Of a stretch of 64,000 nt of DNA, positions 8,638 to 18,461 are shown piece after piece; positions within the stretch are counted from its first letter, which is position 1; the number at the start of each line of letters is the position of its first letter. The stretch lies in contig NZ_CABJDN010000008.1 in NCBI RefSeq assembly GCF_902364365.1, positions 50,532 to 114,531 on the forward strand, given 5' to 3'. The DNA comes from Bacteroides intestinalis. GTDB taxonomy: Bacteria; Bacteroidota; Bacteroidia; Bacteroidales; Bacteroidaceae. The position numbers and the translations under genes are program-made. The notes below the pieces were generated by a model that saw only the letters and a program-made list of their open reading frames with translations, did not search any database and had not been told where the DNA came from.

Positions 8638-10686
8638 ATGAATAAATTTGAATTAACATCCGCCTATAAGCCAACCGGAGATCAGCCGGAAGCTATTGCA
8701 GAGCTCACTGAGGGCGTACTCCAAGGAGTTCCTGCACAAACATTACTTGGTGTCACCGGTTCGGGAAAGACGTTCACCATAGCCAATGTGATTGCCAATA
8801 TCAATAAACCAACGTTAATATTGAGCCATAACAAAACATTGGCAGCACAGCTTTACAGTGAGTTTAAAGCTTTCTTCCCCAATAATGCTGTAGAGTATTA
8901 CGTTTCTTATTACGATTATTACCAACCCGAAGCTTATCTACCGTCTTCGGATACCTATATAGAAAAAGACCTTGCCATCAATGATGAGATAGACAAACTG
9001 CGGCTTGCAGCCACCTCTTCCTTACTCTCAGGTCGGAAAGATGTGGTGGTAGTGTCTTCTGTATCTTGTATATACGGTATGGGGAATCCGTCAGATTTCT
9101 ATGAGAATGTGATAGAAGTACAACAAGGAAAGGCATTCAGCCGGAATGTTTTCCTGCGCCGTCTGGTAGACAGCCTCTATGTGCGCAATGATATTGATCT
9201 GAACCGCGGTAACTTCCGTGTGAAGGGAGATACGGTAGACATCTATCTGGCTTATGCAGATAATCTGCTGCGCATTATTTTCTGGGGAGATGAAGTAGAC
9301 AGTATCGAAGAAGTCGATCCGATAAGCGGTGTGACCATCGCTCGTTTCGACGCATACAAAATATATCCAGCCAACCTCTTCATGACTTCCAAAGAGGCCA
9401 CCCTGCGGGCTATCCATGAGATAGAAGATGATCTGCATAAACAAGTGCAATGGTTTGAAAGCGAAGGACGCCCCTTTGAAGCAAAGCGCCTCCAGGAACG
9501 GGTAACATATGATATGGAAATGATACGCGAATTAGGTCATTGCTCTGGCATTGAAAACTATTCGCGCTACTTTGACGGTCGTAGTGCCGGTAGTCGTCCC
9601 TATTGTTTATTGGACTTCTTCCCAGAAGACTTTCTAATCGTTATAGATGAAAGTCATGTGAGCGTCCCTCAAATACGTGCCATGTATGGTGGTGACCGTG
9701 CCCGTAAAATCAACCTTGTAGAATATGGTTTCCGCCTTCCGGCTGCCATGGACAATCGTCCGTTGAAATTTGAGGAGTTTGAGGAGATGGCAAAACAAGT
9801 AATTTATGTAAGTGCCACACCTGCCAATTATGAATTGATTCAGTCGGAAGGTATTGTTGTGGAACAGGTTATTCGCCCTACCGGCTTGCTGGATCCGATT
9901 ATCGAAGTACGTCCCAGTAACAATCAAATAGACGACCTCATGGAGGAAATCCAGATTCGCATCGAAAAGAACGAACGTACGCTGGTCACTACACTTACTA
10001 AGCGCATGGCAGAAGAGTTGACGGAATTCCTGCTGAATAACAATGTGAAGTGTAACTATATCCATAGCGATGTAGATACATTGGAACGCGTAAAGATTAT
10101 GAGCGATTTGCGTGAAGGGTTATACGATGTGCTTATTGGTGTCAACCTGTTGCGTGAAGGATTAGACCTGCCGGAGGTCTCACTCGTGGCAATTCTTGAT
10201 GCAGACAAGGAAGGTTTCCTACGCTCACACCGCTCACTGACGCAGACTGCCGGACGTGCTGCCCGAAATGTAAACGGTATGGTTATCATGTATGCCGACC
10301 GTATCACAGAAAGCATGCAATTGACAATTGACGAAACCAACCGTCGCCGTGAAAAGCAGCTAAAATATAATGAGGAACATGGTATCACTCCCCAACAAAT
10401 CAAAAAGGCGAAGAACCTCAATGTATTTGCACCCAATACTGCATTGGAAAATAGCTTTACCGAAAAAGGAACAACTACTCCCCGTCCTTATGTCGAGCAA
10501 GAAAGTTCCGCCAGTATTGCTGCCGATCCTATTGTGCAATACATGTCTCGCCCACAACTGGAAAAGAGTATCGAACGTACCAGAAAACTCATGCAGGAGG
10601 CTGCCAAGAAGCTCGACTTCATCGAAGCAGCACAATATCGTGACGAATTGCTGAAAATGGAAGATCTGTTGAAAGAGAAAGCATAG
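8638..10686 (+). CDS. uvrB: UvrABC excinuclease subunit B
   Basis: 682 residues, normal length. It has Walker [11 protein letters not shown] near residue 40, the damage-probing beta-hairpin region [19 protein letters not shown] (about 87-105), the helicase motif DESHVS, motif [11 protein letters not shown], and a C-terminal UVR domain ([15 protein letters not shown]) that contacts UvrA/UvrC. UvrB verifies the lesion and recruits UvrC. It is monocistronic as far as visible, and distant from uvrA in this window. Confidence 0.98.
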   Translation: MNKFELTSAYKPTGDQPEAIAELTEGVLQGVPAQTLLGVTGSGKTFTIANVIANINKPTLILSHNKTLAAQLYSEFKAFFPNNAVEYYVSYYDYYQPEAYLPSSDTYIEKDLAINDEIDKLRLAATSSLLSGRKDVVVVSSVSCIYGMGNPSDFYENVIEVQQGKAFSRNVFLRRLVDSLYVRNDIDLNRGNFRVKGDTVDIYLAYADNLLRIIFWGDEVDSIEEVDPISGVTIARFDAYKIYPANLFMTSKEATLRAIHEIEDDLHKQVQWFESEGRPFEAKRLQERVTYDMEMIRELGHCSGIENYSRYFDGRSAGSRPYCLLDFFPEDFLIVIDESHVSVPQIRAMYGGDRARKINLVEYGFRLPAAMDNRPLKFEEFEEMAKQVIYVSATPANYELIQSEGIVVEQVIRPTGLLDPIIEVRPSNNQIDDLMEEIQIRIEKNERTLVTTLTKRMAEELTEFLLNNNVKCNYIHSDVDTLERVKIMSDLREGLYDVLIGVNLLREGLDLPEVSLVAILDADKEGFLRSHRSLTQTAGRAARNVNGMVIMYADRITESMQLTIDETNRRREKQLKYNEEHGITPQQIKKAKNLNVFAPNTALENSFTEKGTTTPRPYVEQESSASIAADPIVQYMSRPQLEKSIERTRKLMQEAAKKLDFIEAAQYRDELLKMEDLLKEKA

Positions 10687-10724
10687 CATATCAGTATTGC
10701 TTTCTCTCTTCCCACTTATCCGAA

Positions 10725-10812
10725 CCGTGTCAGGTCCGTATTTACTCCGTATCTATACGCTTGGACTTGGTACGGACTTGGTACGGCGTTGATACGGAGT
10801 TGGTAGGTAGAA
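10725..10812. repeat. 11-bp-phased dyad array downstream of uvrB
   Basis: Eight consecutive 11-bp units can be laid end to end. The first three begin CCGTG/CCGTA (10725, 10736, 10747), the fourth starts CGCTTGG (10758), and the next units are GGTACGGACTT, GGTACGGCGTT, GATACGGAGTT and GGTAGGTAGAA (10769, 10780, 10791, 10802). The left units are the inverse of the right ones: ACTCCGTATC (10743-10752) is the exact reverse complement of GATACGGAGT (10791-10800). No T-tract follows, so it is not a standard terminator. It is non-coding. Confidence 0.75.
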
Positions 10813-10905
10813 GATGAAAGAAACTGCACCTTTTCTTAAAATAAATAGAATAAGAAACCATTTTGGCTAATAAATGTTATTAAACATACTTTTTCTTTTG
10901 GATAA

Positions 10906-10936
10906 TTTGCAAGTATTCCAAAAGTCCGTATCTTTG
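10906..10936 (+). promoter_or_regulatory. Strong Bacteroides promoter (TTTG - 19 bp - TATCTTTG)
   Basis: A -33 TTTG at 10906-10909 and a -7 TATCTTTG at 10929-10936 are separated by 19 bp, a very good match to the Bacteroidetes housekeeping promoter. The predicted start is near 10943. A complete terminator follows only ~60 nt later. Confidence 0.75.
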
Positions 10937-10942
10937 CAGTGT

Positions 10943-11004
10943 GTTTTTCATAGTATTAGATTTAAGGTTAACAAAGGTTGGAGTACAGCGGTACTCCTTT
11001 TTTT
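10943..11004 (+). ncRNA. Candidate small RNA or attenuated leader, about 60 nt
   Basis: Bounded by the promoter at 10906-10936 and an intrinsic terminator with arms GGAGTAC (10980-10986) and GTACTCC (10991-10997), loop AGCG, and a seven-T run (10998-11004). No ORF of useful size starts inside. From memory, very similar promoter/leader/hairpin units recur in Bacteroides genomes and some are annotated as small RNAs of a paralogous family; I cannot verify that here. It could instead be an attenuator for the helicase gene downstream, but that gene has its own -7 box. Confidence 0.6.
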
Positions 11005-11082
11005 ATATCCATACCCCTCGTTTGAATCAAAATTAACAGATAGAATTGCCATAGACATACCCTCTAATTCATGCTTTTTGCG

Positions 11083-11090
11083 TATGTTTG
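11083..11090 (+). promoter_or_regulatory. -7 box (TATGTTTG) for the addA-like gene
   Basis: TATGTTTG fits TAnnTTTG exactly and lies 28 bp before the ATG at 11118, downstream of the small-RNA terminator. Confidence 0.6.
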
Positions 11091-11117
11091 TACCAAAGTT
11101 CAATCTCGTAAGTTTAC

Positions 11118-14100
11118 ATGGAATTATTAGTATATAAAGCTTCAGCCGGTTCTGGAAAGACATTTACGCTCGCAGTAGAGTACATCAAACACTTGATACT
11201 CAACCCAAGGGCCTACCGGCAAATACTTGCCGTAACCTTCACCAATAAAGCCACAGCAGAGATGAAAGAGCGCATCCTGCAACAACTTTACGGAATCTGG
11301 GTAAGCGACCCGGCATCCTCCCCCTACCTGAACCGTATCCGAGAAGACTTACAACGGAAGAATCTGCCTGAAGACGATATCCGCCTGGCAGCCGGAACCG
11401 CCTTACAGTACATGTTGCACGATTACAGTCGTTTCCGGGTGGAAACCATCGACTCTTTTTTCCAATCCGTGATGCGTAATCTGGCACGCGAACTGGAACT
11501 AAGCCCTAACCTCAATATCGAACTGAATAATACCGAAGTTCTGAGTGATGCCGTGGATAGCCTGATAGAAAAACTAACTCCATCCTCTCCCGTACTGGCC
11601 TGGCTACTGGACTATATCAACGAGCGCATTGCCGATGATAAACGCTGGAATGTATCCAATGAAATCAAACGCTTTGGCTGGAATATCTTCGATGAAGGTT
11701 ATATAGAACAAGGTGAAGGACTCCGCCAACAACTAAAAGATCCCAATACTATCAAGCTATACCGCAACGAACTGAGGGAAATGGAAACGGAAGCCCTGGA
11801 ACAAATGAAAGGTTTCTACGACCAATTCATTGGCGAACTGGAAGCACATGCCCTCATACCAGAAGATCTGAAAGGTGGGGCACGAGGTATAGGCAGCTAT
11901 TTTCGCAAACTGCGGGATGGGCGTTTATCAGATAAAGATACAGTGAATGCCACACTGAAGAACAGTCTGGATGATGCAAAAAACTGGACTACCAAAACAT
12001 CTGCGCAGAAAAACGATATTATTCGTCTGGCCGAAACAAGCTTGCTCCCGTTATTACAGGATGCTGAAACTTTCAGACCAAGAAACAACAAGATCGTAAA
12101 TAGTTGCCGACTGTCCCTGCAACACTTGAATAAATTACAGTTACTTGCCCATATTGACGAAGAAGTGCGTGAGCTGAACCGGGAACATAACCGCTTCCTA
12201 CTATCAGATACGAATGCACTGCTCCATAATTTGGTACGGGATGGGGATTCTTCTTTCGTATTCGAAAAAATCGGTGCCAATATACGAAACGTAATGATCG
12301 ATGAATTTCAGGACACCAGCCGGATGCAATGGGATAACTTCAAAATTCTACTACTTGAAGGTCTTTCACAAGGAGCGGACAGTTTGATCGTGGGAGATGT
12401 AAAACAATCTATCTATCGCTGGCGAAACGGCGACTGGGGGATATTGAACGCGCTGGGTACAAAAGATGCTTCTTTCCCTTTTCCGGTACGTGTAGAAACA
12501 CTAAAGACCAACCGTCGAAGTGAAACGAATGTCATCCGCTTCAATAATAACTTATTTACCGCAGCTGTGGAATATCTAAATATACTCCACCTGAAAGAGC
12601 TGCAAGAAGACTGTCATCCCCTGCAACGGGCTTATGCAGATGTTGCCCAGGAATCGCCACGAACGGAAGCTAAAGGATACATTAAAGCGACCTTTCTGGA
12701 ACCGGACGAAGAGCATGACTATACAGAACTCACCATTATCTCGTTAGGAGAAGAAGTGCAACGGTTACTGGAAGCAGGCGTGAAGCTAAACGATATCACC
12801 ATTCTGGTACGCAAAAATAAAAACATCCCTCCCATTGCTGACTATTTTGACAAGACCATGCACCTGTCTGTCGTCTCGGACGAGGCATTCCGACTGGATG
12901 CTTCACAGGCCATCTGTATGTTGATAGATGCCTTACGCTACTTATCCAATCCGGAAGACAAAGTAGCATGTGCATCACTCATGATGAACTATGAATTAGG
13001 AATCAAAAAACAGGGAAGCGACTGGGACAGCTTATTGACAACGAAACCTGAAGAAGCACTGCCCGAAGCATTCGTCACTGGTATGGAAACTCTCCGGTTA
13101 ATGCCACTTTACGAATTGTTGGAAGAATTATTCAGCCTGTTTGAAATGAAACGGATTGAAGAGCAGGATGCTTATCTTTTTTCCTTCTTCGATGCTGTCA
13201 CTGAATACCTTCAAAATAATTCTTCGGACCTGGACGCATTTATACGCTACTGGAACGAGACATTATGTAATAAGACTATCCCCAGTGGAGAAATGGACGG
13301 CATCCGCATCCTTTCCATTCATAAATCAAAAGGACTGGAATTTCATACCGTTCTCATTCCTTTCTGTGACTGGAAGCTCGAGAATGAAACTAATAATCAG
13401 TTGATATGGTGTTCACCTACGGAAGCACCATTCAGTACACTCGACATCGTTCCGGTAAATTATTCCTCTACCATGGCAGAATCTGTATATCGGCAAAATT
13501 ATCTGGATGAACGCCTGCAACTCTGGGTGGATAATCTGAACCTACTTTATGTAGCTTTTACCCGTGCCGGAAAGAATCTAATTTTCTGGTGCAAGAAAGG
13601 ACAAAAAGGTACCATGTCGGAATTATTGGCAAATGCTCTGCCACAAGTAGCCGCTCGGGAAGGTGATGAAAACTGGAATGAAGAAGAACCTTATGAGAGT
13701 GGAGAACTCTGTCCATCAAAGTACACAGAAACAGATGACCGTCTACCCGAAGCCCGTAAAGCTTCTGCCAACCGCCTTGCACAAAAGCCTGACAAACTCC
13801 CGGTACACATGGAAAGCATGAGGCATGATATAGAATTCCGACAGTCGAACCGTTCTACGGACTTTATCCAGGGAGTTGATGAAGAAGAATCCGACAATCG
13901 CTTCATAAACCGGGGGCGGCTTTTACATACCCTTTTCTCAGCCATTGAAACAGAGGAAGATATTGATAATGCTATTGACCAACTCGTCTTTGAAGGTATT
14001 ATCGGAAAACCCGAAACAGAAGAGAGAATTCGGGAACTGACCCATCATGCATTCTCGCTTCCTCAAGTTCAAGACTGGTATTCGGGGAGCTGGTACCTGT

Positions 14101-14339
14101 TCAATGAATGTGACATCATCTGGCAGGAAAGAGGTGAACTACGTACCCGCCGACCCGACCGTGTAATGATGCGCGGCAATGAGATCGTCGTTATAGATTT
14201 CAAATTCGGAAAACAAAATAAAAAGTATAATAAGCAAGTGCAAGGATATATGCAATTGCTCACTCGCATGGGGTATCTGAAAGAAAACATAGAAGGATAC
14301 CTTTGGTATGTGGAAGAAGATTTAATAGAAAAAGTATAG
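11118..14339 (+). CDS. AddA/RecB-like UvrD-family helicase-nuclease
   Basis: 1073 residues. Superfamily 1 helicase motifs: Walker A ASAGSGKTFTL near residue 8, motif Ia TFTNKATAEMKERI, motif II MIDEFQDTSRMQW near 394, motif V LSIHKSKGLEFHTV, and motif VI LLYVAFTRAGKNL. A C-terminal PD-(D/E)xK nuclease shows RRPDRVM and VVIDFKFG plus the downstream QVQGYMQLL. This is the AddA architecture: helicase plus nuclease that processes double-strand ends for RecA loading. The partner nuclease gene starts 13 bp downstream. It is divergent from Firmicute AddA, so I leave the symbol blank. Confidence 0.88.
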   Translation: MELLVYKASAGSGKTFTLAVEYIKHLILNPRAYRQILAVTFTNKATAEMKERILQQLYGIWVSDPASSPYLNRIREDLQRKNLPEDDIRLAAGTALQYMLHDYSRFRVETIDSFFQSVMRNLARELELSPNLNIELNNTEVLSDAVDSLIEKLTPSSPVLAWLLDYINERIADDKRWNVSNEIKRFGWNIFDEGYIEQGEGLRQQLKDPNTIKLYRNELREMETEALEQMKGFYDQFIGELEAHALIPEDLKGGARGIGSYFRKLRDGRLSDKDTVNATLKNSLDDAKNWTTKTSAQKNDIIRLAETSLLPLLQDAETFRPRNNKIVNSCRLSLQHLNKLQLLAHIDEEVRELNREHNRFLLSDTNALLHNLVRDGDSSFVFEKIGANIRNVMIDEFQDTSRMQWDNFKILLLEGLSQGADSLIVGDVKQSIYRWRNGDWGILNALGTKDASFPFPVRVETLKTNRRSETNVIRFNNNLFTAAVEYLNILHLKELQEDCHPLQRAYADVAQESPRTEAKGYIKATFLEPDEEHDYTELTIISLGEEVQRLLEAGVKLNDITILVRKNKNIPPIADYFDKTMHLSVVSDEAFRLDASQAICMLIDALRYLSNPEDKVACASLMMNYELGIKKQGSDWDSLLTTKPEEALPEAFVTGMETLRLMPLYELLEELFSLFEMKRIEEQDAYLFSFFDAVTEYLQNNSSDLDAFIRYWNETLCNKTIPSGEMDGIRILSIHKSKGLEFHTVLIPFCDWKLENETNNQLIWCSPTEAPFSTLDIVPVNYSSTMAESVYRQNYLDERLQLWVDNLNLLYVAFTRAGKNLIFWCKKGQKGTMSELLANALPQVAAREGDENWNEEEPYESGELCPSKYTETDDRLPEARKASANRLAQKPDKLPVHMESMRHDIEFRQSNRSTDFIQGVDEEESDNRFINRGRLLHTLFSAIETEEDIDNAIDQLVFEGIIGKPETEERIRELTHHAFSLPQVQDWYSGSWYLFNECDIIWQERGELRTRRPDRVMMRGNEIVVIDFKFGKQNKKYNKQVQGYMQLLTRMGYLKENIEGYLWYVEEDLIEKV

Positions 14340-14352
14340 ATACAACGTTAGT

Positions 14353-17250
14353 ATGCAAACATTTCTCCAATTAGTAGCCCAAGACCTTTACCAAAAGATA
14401 GGAAACGATCTTTCAAGAGTAGCCATTGTTTTCCCCAATAAACGTGCCAGCCTGTTCTTCAACGAACATCTGGCAATGCAAAGCGACCGCCCTATATGGT
14501 CGCCTGCCTATGTCAGTATCAGCGAACTGTTCCGGCAACTCTCCCCGTGGAAATCCGGAGACCCTATCCGGTTGGTATGCGAACTCTATAAAGTCTTCCG
14601 TGAAGAAACCCGCAGCGAAGAAACACTCGATGATTTCTACTTCTGGGGAGAATTACTTATCAGTGATTTCGACGACGTGGACAAGAATCTTGTAGATGCT
14701 GACCGGATATTCTCTAACCTGCAGGATTTAAAAAATATAATGGACGATTACGACTTCCTCGATTCCGAACAGGAAGAAGCCATTCGTCAGTTTTTCCAAA
14801 ATTTCTCTATCGAACGCCGGACACAGCTTAAGGAGAAATTCATTTCTTTATGGGATAAATTAGGCGATATCTATCACCATTACCGCCACAATCTTGCAGA
14901 ACTTGGCATTGCTTACGAAGGCATGATGTACCGCTATGTAATGGAGGAATTAAAGCCGGATAAACTAAAATATGAGCATTACGTTTTTGTTGGTTTCAAC
15001 GTATTAAACAAAGTGGAAACCAAGTTCTTTGAACGCTTGCGCGAGGCCGGAAAAGCATTATTTTATTGGGATTATGATGTCTTCTACACCCGCCTGCCCC
15101 GTGAAAATACACCTCCCTACACACACGAGGCAGGAGAATTCATTCTTCGTAATCTGAAAATATTCCCCAACGAATTGTCGGAAGCTGTTTTTGATACATT
15201 GCGGAAACCTAAAAATGTACGTTTCATCTCTGCTCCGACTGAGAATGCACAAGCACGTTATCTACCGGAATGGATACGTTCCGTAACGAGAAGAGACCTA
15301 CCGGAGACTCCTGTGAAAGAGAAAGAAAATGCAGTAGTTCTTTGTAACGAAGCACTTCTGCTACCTGTACTTCATTCCATTCCATCTGAAGTAAAGAATG
15401 TAAATATAACGATGGGATTTCCTTTGGCACAAACACCCGTATACAGTTTCGTCAGTGCACTCATCGAATTACAGACTACAGGTTATCGCAGAGATACGGG
15501 ACGCTATCAATACGAAGCTGTACAGTCTGTACTGAAGCATCCTTATACACGTCAGCTCTCCACTTCTGCAGAAGGTTTAGAGAAACAATTAACGAGAGAC
15601 AACCGATTCTTCCCTTTACCTTCCGAGCTAAAGCAAGATACTTTTTTGGAACAAATATTCACGCCTAAAACGGGTATTTCAGCCCTTTGTCAATATCTCA
15701 CGGAGATGTTACGCGAAGTTGCTGTCCTCTATCGGCAAGAACAAAAAACAGATGATATCTTCAACCAACTTTATCGGGAGTCTCTATTTAAAAGTTATAC
15801 TCTCATCAACCGTCTGCTAAACCTGATTGACAATGGAGAATTGAATATACAAATTGACACATTGAGACGTCTGCTCTGCCGATTACTTGCCACTTCAAAC
15901 ATTCCTTTCCATGGCGAGCCTGCTATTGGTATGCAAGTGATGGGAGTATTGGAAACACGTAATCTCGACTTTCGTAATCTTATTATGCTTTCTCTCAACG
16001 AAGGGCAGCTACCCAAAGCAGGTGGTGATTCTTCCTTTATTCCATACAATCTGAGGAAAGCTTTCGGCATGACTACTATCGAACATAAGAATGCCGTATA
16101 TGCGTATTACTTCTACCGCCTGATACAACGTGCCGAAAATGTCACCTTATTATATAATACTGCTTCGGAAGGATTGAATCGCGGAGAAATGTCTCGTTTC
16201 ATGTTGCAATTCCTTGTTGAATCTCCGCACACCATCTCACGAGAATACCTTGAAGCCGGACAATCTCCCCAAAGTGGCAGAGAAATTCGCGTTGAGAAAA
16301 CACCGGAAATCATAACAAGAATGTACGAAAGATATGATGTAAACCGTCATCCGCGATCCTTATTTTCACCTTCAGCACTTAATACCTATCTGGATTGCAG
16401 ATTGAAATTCTATTACCGCTATGTAACTGGTTTAAAGGCTCCCGATGAAGTAAGCGCTGAAATAGACTCTGCTCTGTTTGGTACAATTTTCCACCGTGCA
16501 GCCGAATTAGTCTATAAAGATTTGACTGCAAACGGAAAAGAAATTCGAAAAGATGATTTGGAACAAGTATTGCGCAATGATATAAAATTGCAGAACTATG
16601 TAGATACCGCTTTTAAAGAGGAGTTCTTCCACGTAGCCCTCACCGAAAAGCCGGAATATAACGGTACGCAGCTTATCAATGCAAAAGTAATCACATCTTA
16701 TCTCCGCCAACTACTGCGCAACGATCTGCAATATGCACCTTTCTTTATGGAAGGCATGGAAAAGAAGGTAACGGAAATTATAGAAATAGAAACTCCGCAA
16801 GGAAAGTTAGCATTGAACATCGGTGGTACCATTGACCGTATAGATAGCAAAGATGACACTTTGCGTATAGTAGACTATAAAACCGGAGGTAGCCCAAAGA
16901 CACCCGAAAATATCAAGCAACTATTCACACCCGCCGACGGACGTCCGAATTACATTTTCCAGACTTTCTTGTATGCTTCTATTATGTGCCGCAAGCAGTC
17001 ATTGAAGGTAGCCCCTTCCCTACTTTATATTCATCGTGCAGCGTCAGAGACGTATTCCCCTGTTATTGAAATGGGAGAAGCACGCCAACCCAAGATACCG
17101 GTCAACAACTTTGCTTTCTATGAAGATGAATTTCGTGAACGTCTGCAAACTCTTTTGCAAGAAATATACAATCCGGAAGAAGCTTTCACCCAAACTGAAG
17201 ATACCAAGAAATGTGAGTTCTGTGATTTCAGAGAGCTATGCAGGCGATAA
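14353..17250 (+). CDS. AddB-like PD-(D/E)XK nuclease, partner of the AddA-like helicase
   Basis: 965 residues. The inactive-helicase-like N-terminus opens with VAIVFPNKRASLFFNEHLA, and the C-terminal nuclease shows GGTIDRIDSKDDTLRIVDYK. The pattern LDCRLKFYYRY followed at the very end by KKCEFCDFRELC supplies four Cys arranged as in the AddB iron-sulphur staple. With the upstream gene (13 bp gap) it should form the end-resection complex that replaces RecBCD in Bacteroidetes. It ends immediately at a strong terminator. Confidence 0.87.
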   Translation: MQTFLQLVAQDLYQKIGNDLSRVAIVFPNKRASLFFNEHLAMQSDRPIWSPAYVSISELFRQLSPWKSGDPIRLVCELYKVFREETRSEETLDDFYFWGELLISDFDDVDKNLVDADRIFSNLQDLKNIMDDYDFLDSEQEEAIRQFFQNFSIERRTQLKEKFISLWDKLGDIYHHYRHNLAELGIAYEGMMYRYVMEELKPDKLKYEHYVFVGFNVLNKVETKFFERLREAGKALFYWDYDVFYTRLPRENTPPYTHEAGEFILRNLKIFPNELSEAVFDTLRKPKNVRFISAPTENAQARYLPEWIRSVTRRDLPETPVKEKENAVVLCNEALLLPVLHSIPSEVKNVNITMGFPLAQTPVYSFVSALIELQTTGYRRDTGRYQYEAVQSVLKHPYTRQLSTSAEGLEKQLTRDNRFFPLPSELKQDTFLEQIFTPKTGISALCQYLTEMLREVAVLYRQEQKTDDIFNQLYRESLFKSYTLINRLLNLIDNGELNIQIDTLRRLLCRLLATSNIPFHGEPAIGMQVMGVLETRNLDFRNLIMLSLNEGQLPKAGGDSSFIPYNLRKAFGMTTIEHKNAVYAYYFYRLIQRAENVTLLYNTASEGLNRGEMSRFMLQFLVESPHTISREYLEAGQSPQSGREIRVEKTPEIITRMYERYDVNRHPRSLFSPSALNTYLDCRLKFYYRYVTGLKAPDEVSAEIDSALFGTIFHRAAELVYKDLTANGKEIRKDDLEQVLRNDIKLQNYVDTAFKEEFFHVALTEKPEYNGTQLINAKVITSYLRQLLRNDLQYAPFFMEGMEKKVTEIIEIETPQGKLALNIGGTIDRIDSKDDTLRIVDYKTGGSPKTPENIKQLFTPADGRPNYIFQTFLYASIMCRKQSLKVAPSLLYIHRAASETYSPVIEMGEARQPKIPVNNFAFYEDEFRERLQTLLQEIYNPEEAFTQTEDTKKCEFCDFRELCRR

Positions 17251-17293
17251 AAAGACAGACCGTCTGTTTGCATGAAACAGACGGTCTGTCTTT
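17251..17293. terminator. Bidirectional terminator, 19-bp perfect stem
   Basis: Arms at 17251-17269 and 17275-17293 are perfect complements around the loop GCATG, with A/T runs on both sides. It ends the addAB-type operon and, on the other strand, the hybrid kinase gene. Confidence 0.93.
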
Positions 17294-17303
17294 AATACAA
17301 TAT

Positions 17304-18431
17304 TTACTTTTTCAACGGAAGTGAGAAGCTGAATATAGAACCTTCGCCTTTTTGGGAAGTAAACCACAGCTTACCACCATTCTTCACAACAAAGTCTTGA
17401 CACAAAAGTAATCCCAAACCGGAACCTTCTTCATTGTTTGTACCGAAGGTACTGAAGTGTGTATCTGTATGCAACAGTTTCTTTTGTCCTTCTTCGTCAA
17501 TACCACAACCGTGATCTTGCACACTAACTACCGCCATACCATCTTTTTCCTCCAGTTTTACCAACACTTCAGAATTTTCGTTGCTGAACTTAATAGCATT
17601 GCTTATCAAGTTGCGTACCACGGTTTTCAGCATATCTATATCTGCGGATACAGCCAGTTTCTCCGGTTTCTCTTCACGGATTGTAATCTTCTTCAGACCA
17701 GCTACCATATTAAAGATATCTATAACTCCATCCACAACTTCTACCACATCAATATCCTGATATACTACATTCAACTTACCAATCTGGCTCTTCGTCCACT
17801 TCAGCAAGTTATCCAGCAATGAGAATACATCTTCTGTCGTCTGGTTTGCCATTGTCAACAGCTCATACATCTCATCACCAATCTTCTCAGCCGGCAGATT
17901 CAGTATCAGCATGTTCAGCACCATCTTGATAGAACCCATAGGAGAACGCAAATCATGAGCAATCACCGAATAAAGTTTATCACGTCCGGCAATGGTACGT
18001 TGCAGTTCTTCAGTCTTATTCAAAATAATGCGTTTGGCAGCTACCAGCGAAATCTGATGGGTTACACGAATAATCAGCTCTTCCTTATTGAAAGGTTTGG
18101 AGATAAAGTCATTCGCTCCCACCTGGAAACCTTTTACAATATCCGTCGTGCTGTTTAACGCAGTCAGGAAGATGATAGGAATATCTGCGGTCTTAGGGTT
18201 TGCTTTCAAATGCTGTGCCACCTCAAAACCACTCATGTCCGGCATCATCACGTCCAGCAACACCAAATCCGGGTTTTCCTTATCTACCTGCTCCAATGCT
18301 TGCCGACCGTTACTTGCCGTAGCGATAGCAAATTTTTCATTTGTTAAGAGTACCTTCAACAATAAAACGTTGGACATCACATCGTCAACGATGAGAATCT
18401 TGTACTCAGAAGGATTTATTTCCATATTCAT
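17304..18431 (-). CDS. Response regulator-histidine kinase hybrid (REC-HisKA-HATPase)
   Basis: 375 residues, apparently soluble. An N-terminal receiver domain has acidic pair D16/D17, phospho-acceptor D60 (LVLLDVMMPDMSG) and K112 (FISKPFN). A HisKA domain has the H-box SVIAHDLRSPMGS with H159. A HATPase domain has the N-box VVRNLISNAIKFSNEN, G1 QDHGCGID and G2 GSGLGLLLCQDF. The receiver comes first, so input is probably a phosphotransfer from another kinase rather than a ligand. No DNA-binding output is present. It lies 30 bp after a UDP-glucuronate decarboxylase on the same strand, so the two may be co-transcribed. Its cognate partner is not in the window. Confidence 0.9.
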   Translation of the reverse strand: MNMEINPSEYKILIVDDVMSNVLLLKVLLTNEKFAIATASNGRQALEQVDKENPDLVLLDVMMPDMSGFEVAQHLKANPKTADIPIIFLTALNSTTDIVKGFQVGANDFISKPFNKEELIIRVTHQISLVAAKRIILNKTEELQRTIAGRDKLYSVIAHDLRSPMGSIKMVLNMLILNLPAEKIGDEMYELLTMANQTTEDVFSLLDNLLKWTKSQIGKLNVVYQDIDVVEVVDGVIDIFNMVAGLKKITIREEKPEKLAVSADIDMLKTVVRNLISNAIKFSNENSEVLVKLEEKDGMAVVSVQDHGCGIDEEGQKKLLHTDTHFSTFGTNNEEGSGLGLLLCQDFVVKNGGKLWFTSQKGEGSIFSFSLPLKK

Positions 18432-18461
18432 CTTATACTATATTGTTTTCCCATTTATCTA

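Noticed and set aside
9634..10065. Minus-strand frames within uvrB
   Set aside because: Lie wholly opposite a well-conserved gene; low-complexity Cys/Phe/Ile-rich translation.
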